Below, piece by piece: positions 47,295-56,148 of a DNA stretch of 59,746 bases. Position 1 is the stretch's first letter. Each line of letters starts with the position of its first letter. The notes beneath the pieces are model-generated. The model saw only the letters and a list, made by a program, of their open reading frames with translations, ran no database searches and was not told the DNA's origin. The stretch spans positions 1 through 59,746 of the forward strand of contig CAMYYV010000003.1 in assembly GCA_947303625.1 (NCBI GenBank), written 5' to 3'. The DNA comes from an uncultured Bacteroidales bacterium (GTDB taxonomy: Bacteria; Bacteroidota; Bacteroidia; Bacteroidales; F082). The position numbers and the translations under genes are program-made.

Positions 47295-49955
47295 ATGAAA
47301 TACTATCACGTCATTTACAACTCCTCGCAGCAAACACAATCAGGTTCGTCCGGCTTCGGCGTCCGCACCTTTACGGAAGGCACACCCCAGGAATACATCG
47401 ACCTGCTGCAAAACAACGACTTTTTCGTCTATTCGTCGGGCAACATGGCGCAACCCTCGCCCAATGCCCTGCTTGAGGATGGGAGCATCATTCTCCGCTA
47501 TCCGGTGACCTATAACTTCGCCAAGTTCTTCGTCCACAACGTAGGCAAGGAGATTTATGTGCTGTCGCGTACGGTCAATGTGGGCTTCGACTATCCTTAC
47601 TATCTGAAATACACTCTGGCCCGCGTGGGTAATTACGTCGTTGATGCTTACATCTTCGAGGAGATGCCGTCGGCAGAGGTGTTTGCGATGCTATATGAGC
47701 AGCCCGCCGAAGGTGCCGCATGTTTTGTGCCCCGCAACCCTGTCCCATCGGCCGACAACGAGGAGATGAAAGCCCTCTCGTTGGACAAGATGAACTTGCT
47801 TGCCCCAGAGACGAAGAATTTTACCAGCCAACACAACCAGCCAGCCTCGAACCTCGCCTTCGAAGTGTTGTTTGCTTATATCGATGCCGAGCACAAGAAG
47901 CTGCCTCTGTTGGTGAAGTGTGAAGCAGGCCAAGCTGCTTCCCTTGTCGCTGACCTGATGCGCCTGTTGCCTCGCAACCATCAAGAGCAAGCCTTCTTCT
48001 TCACCAATTATCAGATGGAGGGCATGAAAGAAGGCTACAAGGTGTTTTTCGTCAACGATACCAACTCCTATGATTATGCCTACACGGGACAATTTGTGGT
48101 GTTTGACGCAACGCAGTCACCTATCGCGAATGTCGTCGAGTCGGGCTTGTATCGCGACCAGCTGATCAAACTGCATAGTGAGGGCAATGCCAAAGAGTGC
48201 GAGAAACTCGTGACATGGCTACTCAACCCGCAATATGCCGCCATCAGGGATAAGAGCGCCAAGACCAAGCAAGTGATGTACGACTATATCGTCGATCCCG
48301 AAAAATTCAACTTCCAAGACGTGTTTGAAGGCGACGATGAGCTGCTGACGACCTTGAGGGAGCATTTTGCCAAGGACAAGAACAACCAGGCTTATTTCGA
48401 CAAGTGCCTGTCGTTCTATTTTAACCACGAGGAGTTCAAGGGAGAACGGTTGGTGGTACTTACCCGTTTCTGCAACAAGCTGATAGAAAAAGGATTCAAT
48501 CTTTCGTCGGTCATCGAGAATGCCCGTGGGGTTATCACCACGAAACTGGTGGAAACGCCGGAGACATTTAAGCTGGCCCTGGATAAGGTGGGCATTGATG
48601 GTTTGAGGAAGTTCTTCGACAAGCGCGTCCTTGAACAACACGAGCAATTGTTGGACGACAAGCAGCTTCATGGCGATTGGGACAAGATTTACAAGGAGTT
48701 CTATCCCGAGGCCAAGCAGAACGACCACGTGGGCATCATTTCACGGATGTTTACGCTTCTGTTGCCCCAAAAAGTCACCGATGAGGTGGTCAAGGGTTTT
48801 GGTGTCGACGACCTCCAATTGTGCCGCTACTATACCGAGGTGACCAAGCGCGACAGCTCGCAGGTCGACCTGTCGTGGAAGCGTACTTGGGACATCTTAT
48901 TGCAGCGTTACCAGAAGCGACTTGAGCTGCCTGATGCGAATTTGGCCGCTGACATCGACAAATACTTGGTTGCACCATTGATGCATGACCAAGAGCGCCA
49001 GACTGGCGTCGTTGAATGCAAGTGCCTTGTCGATCTCCTCACTGGCAATTTCACGCCTGCGAATTATGACACCCTGTTCAGCCTTGCCGTGAATAGCGAC
49101 ACGAAACAGACTGCCAAGCTGCTTTATGAAAAGGGTATGCCCCTTCTCAAGGAGAAGCAAGTCGAGCCGTTTATGAAAGCCGTGCTGAACAACGTGCAAC
49201 CCGATACCAAGACCTTTGTTATCCAAATGGAGGGACACCCGCTCAAGTTGGATCTTCTTACGGTGTTCTTCAAGCAGAAGTACCCCGAACTCAAGGAGTG
49301 CAAGAAGGCCATCGACCGCATGAGGAAAGAAAAAGAGCTGCAAATCGGCGACGAAGACTACGAACGCTTGCTGTATAACTTGGGCATCATGGAGGAAAAG
49401 AAAAAGAAAGGCAAATCAGACGGCGCGAAGGAAACGAAAGACAGCGGTGACTCCCAACCCAAGAATAAACGCAAATTTTTGTCGTGGCTGATTGGTGCGG
49501 GTGCCGTCGTCGTGGCAGCCATTGTGGTGTTGGCCATCTTTATGAAAAAGCCTGCCGAACCCATTCAGGCTGGGGTTGCTGATACCCTCCTAAACCAGAA
49601 CAAAAAAGAGTTACCTAAAACGGATAGTATCAATTCAGATTCGATCACTGAACAAGATGAAGTCCTACTGAAGGAGAAGCAGTCGCAAGCCGAGGGTCAA
49701 GCCAAAGAGGGCGACAAAGGGCAGGGTCAAGCCCAAGCAGGTGAACAGCCTAAAGTCCAAGCAGGTGAACAGCCTAAAGCCCAAACGGGAGAACAACCTA
49801 AAGCCCAAACGGGTGAACAGCCTAAAGCCCAAAAGGGTGAACAGCCTAAAGCCCAAAAGGGTGAACAGCCTAAAGCCCAAGCCAAAGATGCGAATAATCA
49901 GAAAGACAAATCTGGCCAAGGGGATCCACAGAACAGCCAGAATCAGCCCGATTGA
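47295..49955 (+). CDS. GTPase-associated protein 1 (GAP1-N2)-like membrane protein
   Basis: 886 aa; N-terminal YHVIYNSSQQTQSGSSGFGVRTFTEGTPQEYIDLL; near-C-terminal TM FLSWLIGAGAVVVAAIVVLAIFM; GEQPKAQ repeats. Confidence 0.65.
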   Translation: MKYYHVIYNSSQQTQSGSSGFGVRTFTEGTPQEYIDLLQNNDFFVYSSGNMAQPSPNALLEDGSIILRYPVTYNFAKFFVHNVGKEIYVLSRTVNVGFDYPYYLKYTLARVGNYVVDAYIFEEMPSAEVFAMLYEQPAEGAACFVPRNPVPSADNEEMKALSLDKMNLLAPETKNFTSQHNQPASNLAFEVLFAYIDAEHKKLPLLVKCEAGQAASLVADLMRLLPRNHQEQAFFFTNYQMEGMKEGYKVFFVNDTNSYDYAYTGQFVVFDATQSPIANVVESGLYRDQLIKLHSEGNAKECEKLVTWLLNPQYAAIRDKSAKTKQVMYDYIVDPEKFNFQDVFEGDDELLTTLREHFAKDKNNQAYFDKCLSFYFNHEEFKGERLVVLTRFCNKLIEKGFNLSSVIENARGVITTKLVETPETFKLALDKVGIDGLRKFFDKRVLEQHEQLLDDKQLHGDWDKIYKEFYPEAKQNDHVGIISRMFTLLLPQKVTDEVVKGFGVDDLQLCRYYTEVTKRDSSQVDLSWKRTWDILLQRYQKRLELPDANLAADIDKYLVAPLMHDQERQTGVVECKCLVDLLTGNFTPANYDTLFSLAVNSDTKQTAKLLYEKGMPLLKEKQVEPFMKAVLNNVQPDTKTFVIQMEGHPLKLDLLTVFFKQKYPELKECKKAIDRMRKEKELQIGDEDYERLLYNLGIMEEKKKKGKSDGAKETKDSGDSQPKNKRKFLSWLIGAGAVVVAAIVVLAIFMKKPAEPIQAGVADTLLNQNKKELPKTDSINSDSITEQDEVLLKEKQSQAEGQAKEGDKGQGQAQAGEQPKVQAGEQPKAQTGEQPKAQTGEQPKAQKGEQPKAQKGEQPKAQAKDANNQKDKSGQGDPQNSQNQPD
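49737..49880 (+). repeat. In-frame 24-nt tandem repeats (GEQPKAQx)
   Basis: ggtgaacagcctaaagcccaaacg-type units repeated about six times at the 3' end of the GAP1-like gene. Confidence 0.9.
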
Positions 49956-49992
49956 CCCCGCGTTTGTGTGTTGAGATAAACAACAATAGAAT

Positions 49993-51831
49993 ATGGACAA
50001 CAAAAAGAAGTTTTTCATCCTTTATCCCCGCATTGCCGAAGAGGAGGCCAAGAGCGTCGTCGACGAGATAAACTACCGCCTGGGCACCGACTACAAGCTG
50101 TGGTCGTATGCCGAAGTGGATGATGAGGAGGATTATTTTGAGCGTGTCATCCAGCCCGAAATTGAAAACTCGAGTATCATTTTGGCGATGGTCGCCAAAG
50201 ACACCAACAATGACGTCCTTCTGAAAAAAGGCTGCAAGCTGGCTTCCGATAGCGGTGAGCAGCAGATCATTCCCATCAAGATAGGAAAAGGAAGGGTGAA
50301 GGCAAAAGACTGGGCTTTCCGGACCGATTTTGTCGATTTCTATGATGAACCCGATCGTATCAAATTCATTGAGAACATGTACGGTTGGCTTGGTCTGCGC
50401 AAGGAAGGCGACATTTATGGCTCAAGAATCACACTAGGGACCGATGTGGATGCCACCGTCATCCGCAACGAAGAGGTGATAGGCAAGGTTTCCCCTCGAA
50501 AGAAGCTGGTTTTCAATCTTGCCAAAGGCTATGGCGAGTTTGTGGTCCAAACAGGCGACGACTGGAACAAATACGGCTACACGCTGCCTACCAATGACGA
50601 CCAGTTGGAATTCGACGCCACGCTGAAGGACAACATCATGTTGAGCAACACCTTCTCCCACAAGCTGATATTTGACCCGTTGATCGACCCACAGCCCAAG
50701 TGGGACGTGACGGACCGCAGCGATTTCAGGCTCAAAGCCTCGTCGCAGGACGGAAAGAAACGACAAGCCATCTTCAACTCTTATGAGCGTTGTTACAAGG
50801 CTACCATCAGGCCCTGTCCCGAATACGACACAAAGGAGTTCAGACACCGTTTTCTCCTCATCATCTTGGTGATTGTGTTCTGCATTTTGTTCGGGATCTT
50901 CTTCGATGGCGCGTGGTATGAGAATATCGGATACCCCATTCTCATCTTCGTCGGATTCATGATTCTTAGGAAGATCAGGAAAAAACAACTGAAAGCATGG
51001 AATCGGCGCAAGGAGCGCAAGATGAAAGAAGAATTCAACGATTTCAACCTTTCGCGTTGGACAACCTGCCTGAGGGAGATGAACACGTTGCTCGAAAGCC
51101 ATGGCCTAGAGAGCATGAAACTGTCGAACTTGGGAACTCCAGCCCAGTTCATTCATACCGATGTGGATATCAACGGCTATTACCAGAAGGGCGCTGATTT
51201 TCATGAGAAGAAAAACTACGAGGAGGCTTTGAAATGGTATCGTTTAGCCGCCGAAGAAGGCTCCGACTATGCCCAAAACGCATTGGGCAACATGTATAGC
51301 ACTGGTGATGGTGTTCCGATGGACTATGAAAGAGCTGTGGATTGGTATCGTTTGGCTGCAACCCAGAGCAACATGTACGCCCAATACAATCTGGCAAGCA
51401 TGTATCACAAAGGCCAAGGGGTCAGGAAAGACTTGCAGGTGGCACTCAAGTGGTATCTCAGGTCGGCCGAACACGGCTATGCCCAGGCTCAGGAAAACGC
51501 GGCGTTGCTGATCAAAGCGTCAAAGGATGGCGTTGAGTACAATGCTAACGCATGTGCCAAATGGTTTGGCAAGGCCGCTGCACAAGGTTTGCCGGTTTCG
51601 CAATACCACTACGGACAATGCTTGGAAAACGGTCGTGGCGTGAAACGCGACTATGCCCAAGCTGTTGATTGGTACTTGAAAGCTGCCGAAGGTGGAGTGA
51701 CCGACGCCATGCGCCGATTGGGATACATGTTCAAGAAAGGTCGTGGTGTCTCTGCCGATTTGGCGATGTCACAGAAATGGTATAATCTGGCGGAAAAGAA
51801 TAAGGCCTTGGAGTCGGGAAGCGCAAACTGA
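49993..51831 (+). CDS. TIR-like domain + two TM + Sel1 repeats
   Basis: 612 aa; KKFFILYPRIAEEEAKSVVDEINYRLGTDYKLWSYAEVDDEEDYFERVIQPEIENSSIILAMV; LLIILVIVFCILFGIFF; multiple EALKWYRLAAEEGSDYAQNALGNMYSTGDGV repeats. Confidence 0.75.
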   Translation: MDNKKKFFILYPRIAEEEAKSVVDEINYRLGTDYKLWSYAEVDDEEDYFERVIQPEIENSSIILAMVAKDTNNDVLLKKGCKLASDSGEQQIIPIKIGKGRVKAKDWAFRTDFVDFYDEPDRIKFIENMYGWLGLRKEGDIYGSRITLGTDVDATVIRNEEVIGKVSPRKKLVFNLAKGYGEFVVQTGDDWNKYGYTLPTNDDQLEFDATLKDNIMLSNTFSHKLIFDPLIDPQPKWDVTDRSDFRLKASSQDGKKRQAIFNSYERCYKATIRPCPEYDTKEFRHRFLLIILVIVFCILFGIFFDGAWYENIGYPILIFVGFMILRKIRKKQLKAWNRRKERKMKEEFNDFNLSRWTTCLREMNTLLESHGLESMKLSNLGTPAQFIHTDVDINGYYQKGADFHEKKNYEEALKWYRLAAEEGSDYAQNALGNMYSTGDGVPMDYERAVDWYRLAATQSNMYAQYNLASMYHKGQGVRKDLQVALKWYLRSAEHGYAQAQENAALLIKASKDGVEYNANACAKWFGKAAAQGLPVSQYHYGQCLENGRGVKRDYAQAVDWYLKAAEGGVTDAMRRLGYMFKKGRGVSADLAMSQKWYNLAEKNKALESGSAN

Positions 51832-51868
51832 CGTCCACCTTTGCTTGATTTGAAAACGGTTTTATCCC

Positions 51869-52471
51869 ATGGAAAAAATTGACATTCAGAACAAGTTTTT
51901 CGTGTGTTACGCCAAGTCGGACGAAAAACTGGCAAATTCTGTAGTTAACGAAATCTCGAAATACTTGGAGGTCAGCTATTCGCTGTGGTCGTATGCTGGG
52001 GTCACCGACGTGGAAGCGTATTTTGAAAACACCATCGAGCCCATTATCGACAATGCTGATTTTGTGTTGCTTATCCTAAGCGATTCGGTGGAGCAAGACG
52101 AGATGGTGATGAAGGTGTATCGGTATTGCAACAACCTGAACAAGAGCATCGTACCTGTGAAGGTGGACCCGATGAAGCTGAAGTTTAGGGACTTGGCCTT
52201 TAGATCGCGTGTGTTTGACTATGATGAGAAAGACGACAAGGAAGACCTGTTGGAGCAGATGCATTCGTGGTTGGGATTGACGAAGGTGTATGAATGGTCG
52301 CCGCTGAAGTTCTGCTCGAACTGCGGCAACAAAATCCGGTCCAATGCTTCGTTCTGCATGTGGTGCGGCAAACAGTTTTTGGCAAGTGCCGAGAAGTTCT
52401 GTCCCAAATGTGGCAACCATCTCAAACCGTCGGCGGCCTTCTGCAGCCGTTGCGGGACACCTAATACTTAG
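51869..52471 (+). CDS. TIR-like domain + double zinc ribbon
   Basis: 200 aa; KFFVCYAKSDEKLANSVVNEISKYLEVSYSLWSYAGVTDVEAYFENTIEP...; CSNCGNKIRSNASFCMWCGKQF, CPKCGNHLKPSAAFCSRCGT. Confidence 0.78.
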   Translation: MEKIDIQNKFFVCYAKSDEKLANSVVNEISKYLEVSYSLWSYAGVTDVEAYFENTIEPIIDNADFVLLILSDSVEQDEMVMKVYRYCNNLNKSIVPVKVDPMKLKFRDLAFRSRVFDYDEKDDKEDLLEQMHSWLGLTKVYEWSPLKFCSNCGNKIRSNASFCMWCGKQFLASAEKFCPKCGNHLKPSAAFCSRCGTPNT

Positions 52472-52513
52472 GTTGGAAAAGCCTTCTGTAGACGTGGTGT
52501 TTTGTTTTTTTAT

Positions 52514-52521
52514 TATTTTTG
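52514..52521 (+). promoter_or_regulatory. -7 box TATTTTTG
   Basis: In the 85-nt gap before the zinc-ribbon series. Confidence 0.45.
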
Positions 52522-52556
52522 CCACGTATTAATAGTGTTTCCACACCTAATGTATT

Positions 52557-53228
52557 ATGAAAAAGTGTCCAAATTGTAAAAGAGAGATCGATGAAAACAG
52601 TACGTTTTGCGAATACTGTGGCCACCAGATCAAGCGTTCCAAAAAAGCCCTGTGGATTGTATTGGCTATTGTCGGAGGCAGCACACTTATAGGCATTATT
52701 GTCGCGTTGGTCCTCATCCTCACAAATGTTTTCAGCAATTCTGTCGGATCTCAGTTAGCTAACGAAAATGTTGTAATGCCTGACGTATACGAGTCGGACA
52801 ATAGTGCGATCAACAATGAAAATCGTAGTTCAATCAACAGTAACTCGGGTGACGTCACCACCACCGAAGCGTCTGACTATGACTTCGTTTTCACCGAAGA
52901 AGAGATTAGTAATGACAACTACAGCTCGACTCAGGCCAAGAGCCAATATGAAATACTGCTTGATACCGACATGCGAAACAAAGTCTTGAGTGAGAGCGAC
53001 CTGTATTCGCTCACGCCGCGCGAGTTGACCTATCTTCGCAATAGCGTTTACGCCAGGCATGGATATGTTTTCAAATCCGACGAGCTCAACCAATACTTCA
53101 AGCAGTTCAGCTGGTATCACCCCGACTATAGCGTTACAGGGTCTGTGCTCAACAAGACTGAGCAGGCCAATGTCAATATGATCAAGGACTATCAGAATGA
53201 CTACGGCAAGGAATACAAACCTATGTAA
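52557..53228 (+). CDS. Zinc ribbon - TM - YARHG-domain protein
   Basis: MKKCPNCKREIDENSTFCEYCGHQIKRSKKALWIVLAIVGG; C-terminal LTPRELTYLRNSVYARHGYVFKSDELNQYF. Confidence 0.85.
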   Translation: MKKCPNCKREIDENSTFCEYCGHQIKRSKKALWIVLAIVGGSTLIGIIVALVLILTNVFSNSVGSQLANENVVMPDVYESDNSAINNENRSSINSNSGDVTTTEASDYDFVFTEEEISNDNYSSTQAKSQYEILLDTDMRNKVLSESDLYSLTPRELTYLRNSVYARHGYVFKSDELNQYFKQFSWYHPDYSVTGSVLNKTEQANVNMIKDYQNDYGKEYKPM

Positions 53229-53263
53229 TCTATTTGACATCATAGTCTTTAATAAATACCAGT

Positions 53264-54760
53264 ATGAAAAAATGTCCTAATTGTAATAGAGAAATAGAAA
53301 GCAATAGCACATATTGCGAGTATTGTGGACACAAGATAAAGAAGTTTAATTCCATATGGATACTTGTTGGATCCTTGGTTATTTTAGGCGTTGCTGTTGT
53401 ATTGTTCATAATGCCTCGTGGCGGAAATAATGATTTGACGGGCGAACTATATGAAATCATGAATGCTGACTTCGTTCTGTCGAAAGGCGCCTTGTCGGAA
53501 CAGATCAATAGCAAATTAGCTTCTTTTGAGGAACTGTGTGCCCTAGATCAAGAGAAAACCAGGACGTATTGGGAACAGGCCCAGAACTTGAAGCAGGCGG
53601 GTGACGTCGTCGTCAAACAAGTTGATTCTTTAAAACAGGTGTTGTGGACAAATTATGGTGGCAAGTCGAATTATTCGGTTGACGAATCTCTTTTTAATAC
53701 CTTACAGATAAGTCAGCAGCGATTTCAAGAACAATTGCCCCATAGCGAGAACTCTACGTTGCTGGGCGAAAGAAGCAAAAAGTCCGACATCACGTTGTTG
53801 TCGGATATGGCTATGCTAAACAAGATTGCACTTGAAACACAAAGAGATGTGCTAACTGGCGTGGATGGTCTGATGTCGTCTATTCATGCTGCCGACTTTG
53901 TGTACGACGAAATCGGTGCTAAGGTGTTTGCTGAGAGCGGTTACCTCCTCTCTGGTCAGACCTATAAGGCACAGGCCATGGTGACTGCTTGGCAGAACAC
54001 CCAGACCAAAGCATACGTCAAATTGGATGGGGGCGCCGAAAGAGAATACACCAGCGATGGTCAAGGTGTCATCAACCTCGACTTCAACTGCGGTGTGGGC
54101 CAACACAAATACACGGGTTACATCAAGATGCTCGATCCTACGAGTGGTGAATTGAAAGACTTCCCGTTTGAGAATACCTTCACTGTGGCTCCGCCTGCGG
54201 TGAGCGTGTCGGCCACCAAGATGAATGTGGTGTATCGTGGCATCGACAACCCGATTGCCATTGGTGGCGGCGTCGGGGGTGAAATCAACGCCACGGCCAG
54301 CAGTGGCTCGTTGACCAGAATAGGTAATGGCATCTTTACTCTGCGTTCAGGCGAGGCCAACGAAGTAACCATCAACGTCAGTTCGGGTGGTTCTAGCCTC
54401 GGTAGCATGAAATTCCGCGTGAAAGATTTGCCCAAACCCGTGGCGATCATACGTAATGTGGTGAATAGTCAGGTGTCGAAGAGCGCCTTGCTTGCCGCCG
54501 GCCGGGTGGAAGCCGAAATGAAGGACTTCGACTTTGATGGTGTCAAATACGATGTGGTGGAATACACCTTCCGTTATAAGACCAAGAGCGGTACCACCAA
54601 GGAAGTCAAGGTCAATGGAGGTGCCTTCACCGATGAGATTAAGAATGCCATAAGCAATTCTAATGTAGGCGATGTGTTTGTCTTCACCGGAATTCAGGTG
54701 AGAGGTAATGATGGCAAGTTGAAAACGCTTGATTATGGAATTGGCGTAGAAATCAGATGA
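53264..54760 (+). CDS. Zinc ribbon - TM - GldM/PorM-like periplasmic protein
   Basis: MKKCPNCNREIESNSTYCEYCGHKIKKF + TM; C-terminal APPAVSVSATKMNVVYRGIDNPIAIGG...LGSMKFRVKDLPKPVAIIRN...SKSALLAAGRVEAEMKDFDFDGVKYDVVEYTFRYKTKSGTTKEV matches GldM C-terminal domains as I know them. Confidence 0.78.
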   Translation: MKKCPNCNREIESNSTYCEYCGHKIKKFNSIWILVGSLVILGVAVVLFIMPRGGNNDLTGELYEIMNADFVLSKGALSEQINSKLASFEELCALDQEKTRTYWEQAQNLKQAGDVVVKQVDSLKQVLWTNYGGKSNYSVDESLFNTLQISQQRFQEQLPHSENSTLLGERSKKSDITLLSDMAMLNKIALETQRDVLTGVDGLMSSIHAADFVYDEIGAKVFAESGYLLSGQTYKAQAMVTAWQNTQTKAYVKLDGGAEREYTSDGQGVINLDFNCGVGQHKYTGYIKMLDPTSGELKDFPFENTFTVAPPAVSVSATKMNVVYRGIDNPIAIGGGVGGEINATASSGSLTRIGNGIFTLRSGEANEVTINVSSGGSSLGSMKFRVKDLPKPVAIIRNVVNSQVSKSALLAAGRVEAEMKDFDFDGVKYDVVEYTFRYKTKSGTTKEVKVNGGAFTDEIKNAISNSNVGDVFVFTGIQVRGNDGKLKTLDYGIGVEIR

Positions 54761-54781
54761 TATTAGAAAAAGTACGTTATC

Positions 54782-55279
54782 ATGAAAAGATGTCCAAGTT
54801 GTAAAAGAGAGATCGAAGAGAACAGCGCGTTTTGCGAGTATTGCGGCCATCAGATCAAACGTTCCAAGAAGCCCTTGTGGATTGCCTTGGCTGCCGCTGC
54901 TGCGGTTATCTTGATCGTCGTGCTCGTCATCAGCCTCTCGGGACGGTCAGGTTCAAAAGAGTCTCAACAGTCTACTGGTTTCCCCTACAACACCTATTTT
55001 ACCGGAACGATCGGCTCGAACGGTTCGTTAGTGATTGATTCCCAGGGTGGTGGAAGCTACACTTACGACATGGGGGGCAAGCCGGTGACCCGTTCGATTC
55101 GAGTCAAGACCTACAATAAAGATACGGGTCGGCTCTTGATTGAAGGTTATGACACCAGTGGCGCCTATATCGGCTTGTTTGACGGAACCGTAGTCAACGA
55201 ATACTCCTATTCTGGTACTTTCTCCAACTACCGAGGCGGATCGGTGGAATTCCGATTGACGCTGGTAACAAATTATTAA
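54782..55279 (+). CDS. Zinc ribbon - TM - small beta-rich domain protein
   Basis: MKRCPSCKREIEENSAFCEYCGHQIKRSKKPLWIALAAAAAVILIVVLVISLSG. Confidence 0.75.
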   Translation: MKRCPSCKREIEENSAFCEYCGHQIKRSKKPLWIALAAAAAVILIVVLVISLSGRSGSKESQQSTGFPYNTYFTGTIGSNGSLVIDSQGGGSYTYDMGGKPVTRSIRVKTYNKDTGRLLIEGYDTSGAYIGLFDGTVVNEYSYSGTFSNYRGGSVEFRLTLVTNY

Positions 55280-55282
55280 GCC

Positions 55283-56143
55283 ATGAGAAGATGTCCTAAT
55301 TGTAAAAGAGAGATCGTAGAAGGCAGCATATTTTGCGAGTATTGCGGCTTCAAGCTTAAACGTTCTAAAAAACCTTTGTGGATTGTCATAGTGGTCGTCT
55401 CGCTATTGATCGCCCTGGTTTCTGTACTGCTGTTGGTCTTCGGTTTGAGAGGCAACAACTCGCAAACGTCTCCGGGTCCAGGTTATGGAGCGGTTGAAAC
55501 ACAATCACAAAACCAATACGTGCTCATCAATGCCAACGAGTTGCGCTTGCGCTATGGCCCCTCGCTTGAATCGGATATGCTCAAGAAACCCGACGGGTCG
55601 CAACGCTTTGCCACGCGCAACGAGAAGTTCCTGTACAAGGGAGAGTCCTCCGATTTCTACAAGATCGAGTTTTACGATGGACGGGAGTTTTGGGTGGCTA
55701 GAAAATATGCCTATTGTATTCAGGGGTCACCGGGCGACGATTGGGATACGGAGCGGCGTATCCGCGGTTTTGTTTCCGATTTCTCGATGATGTCGGAGAT
55801 GGCGAGCGGGACAGGCTCGAATCTGGTGCACCAGTTATTTGCCCCCAAAGTGGAGCGCTATCACAGTAGCCAGAATGAGACTGTCGACCAAGTGGCGCAA
55901 CACTATGCCAAATACGACAGTGTTTTTGGCGTGTATGGGAAACACTCCAAACCGAGGTGGAACACGTTGTCGTACTACAAGGCGGGCAACCGCTATATCG
56001 TCACATACATCGAAGACTACACCATCGACCGCTATGATAATTCAAAGCCTTCGATTTTTGTTCTTGAGAAACACTTTGAACTGAACAGCGACTTTAAGAT
56101 TCTCAGTGTTTACGATAATCAATTAAGTAAAAGCACAAAATAA
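55283..56143 (+). CDS. Zinc ribbon - TM - SH3-like domain protein
   Basis: MRRCPNCKREIVEGSIFCEYCGFKLKRSKKPLWIVIVVVSLLIALVSVLLLVFG; ANELRLRYGPSLESDML...FLYKGESSDFYKIEFYDGREFWVARKYAY. Confidence 0.75.
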   Translation: MRRCPNCKREIVEGSIFCEYCGFKLKRSKKPLWIVIVVVSLLIALVSVLLLVFGLRGNNSQTSPGPGYGAVETQSQNQYVLINANELRLRYGPSLESDMLKKPDGSQRFATRNEKFLYKGESSDFYKIEFYDGREFWVARKYAYCIQGSPGDDWDTERRIRGFVSDFSMMSEMASGTGSNLVHQLFAPKVERYHSSQNETVDQVAQHYAKYDSVFGVYGKHSKPRWNTLSYYKAGNRYIVTYIEDYTIDRYDNSKPSIFVLEKHFELNSDFKILSVYDNQLSKSTK

Positions 56144-56148
56144 CCCCG

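Noticed and set aside
49737-49880. Regular 24-nt repeats considered as a CRISPR array
   Set aside because: No spacers; units are contiguous, in-frame coding GEQPKAQ repeats.
49993-50400. Assignment of NADase activity to the TIR-like domains
   Set aside because: No clear catalytic glutamate motif visible; only the fold-level resemblance is claimed.
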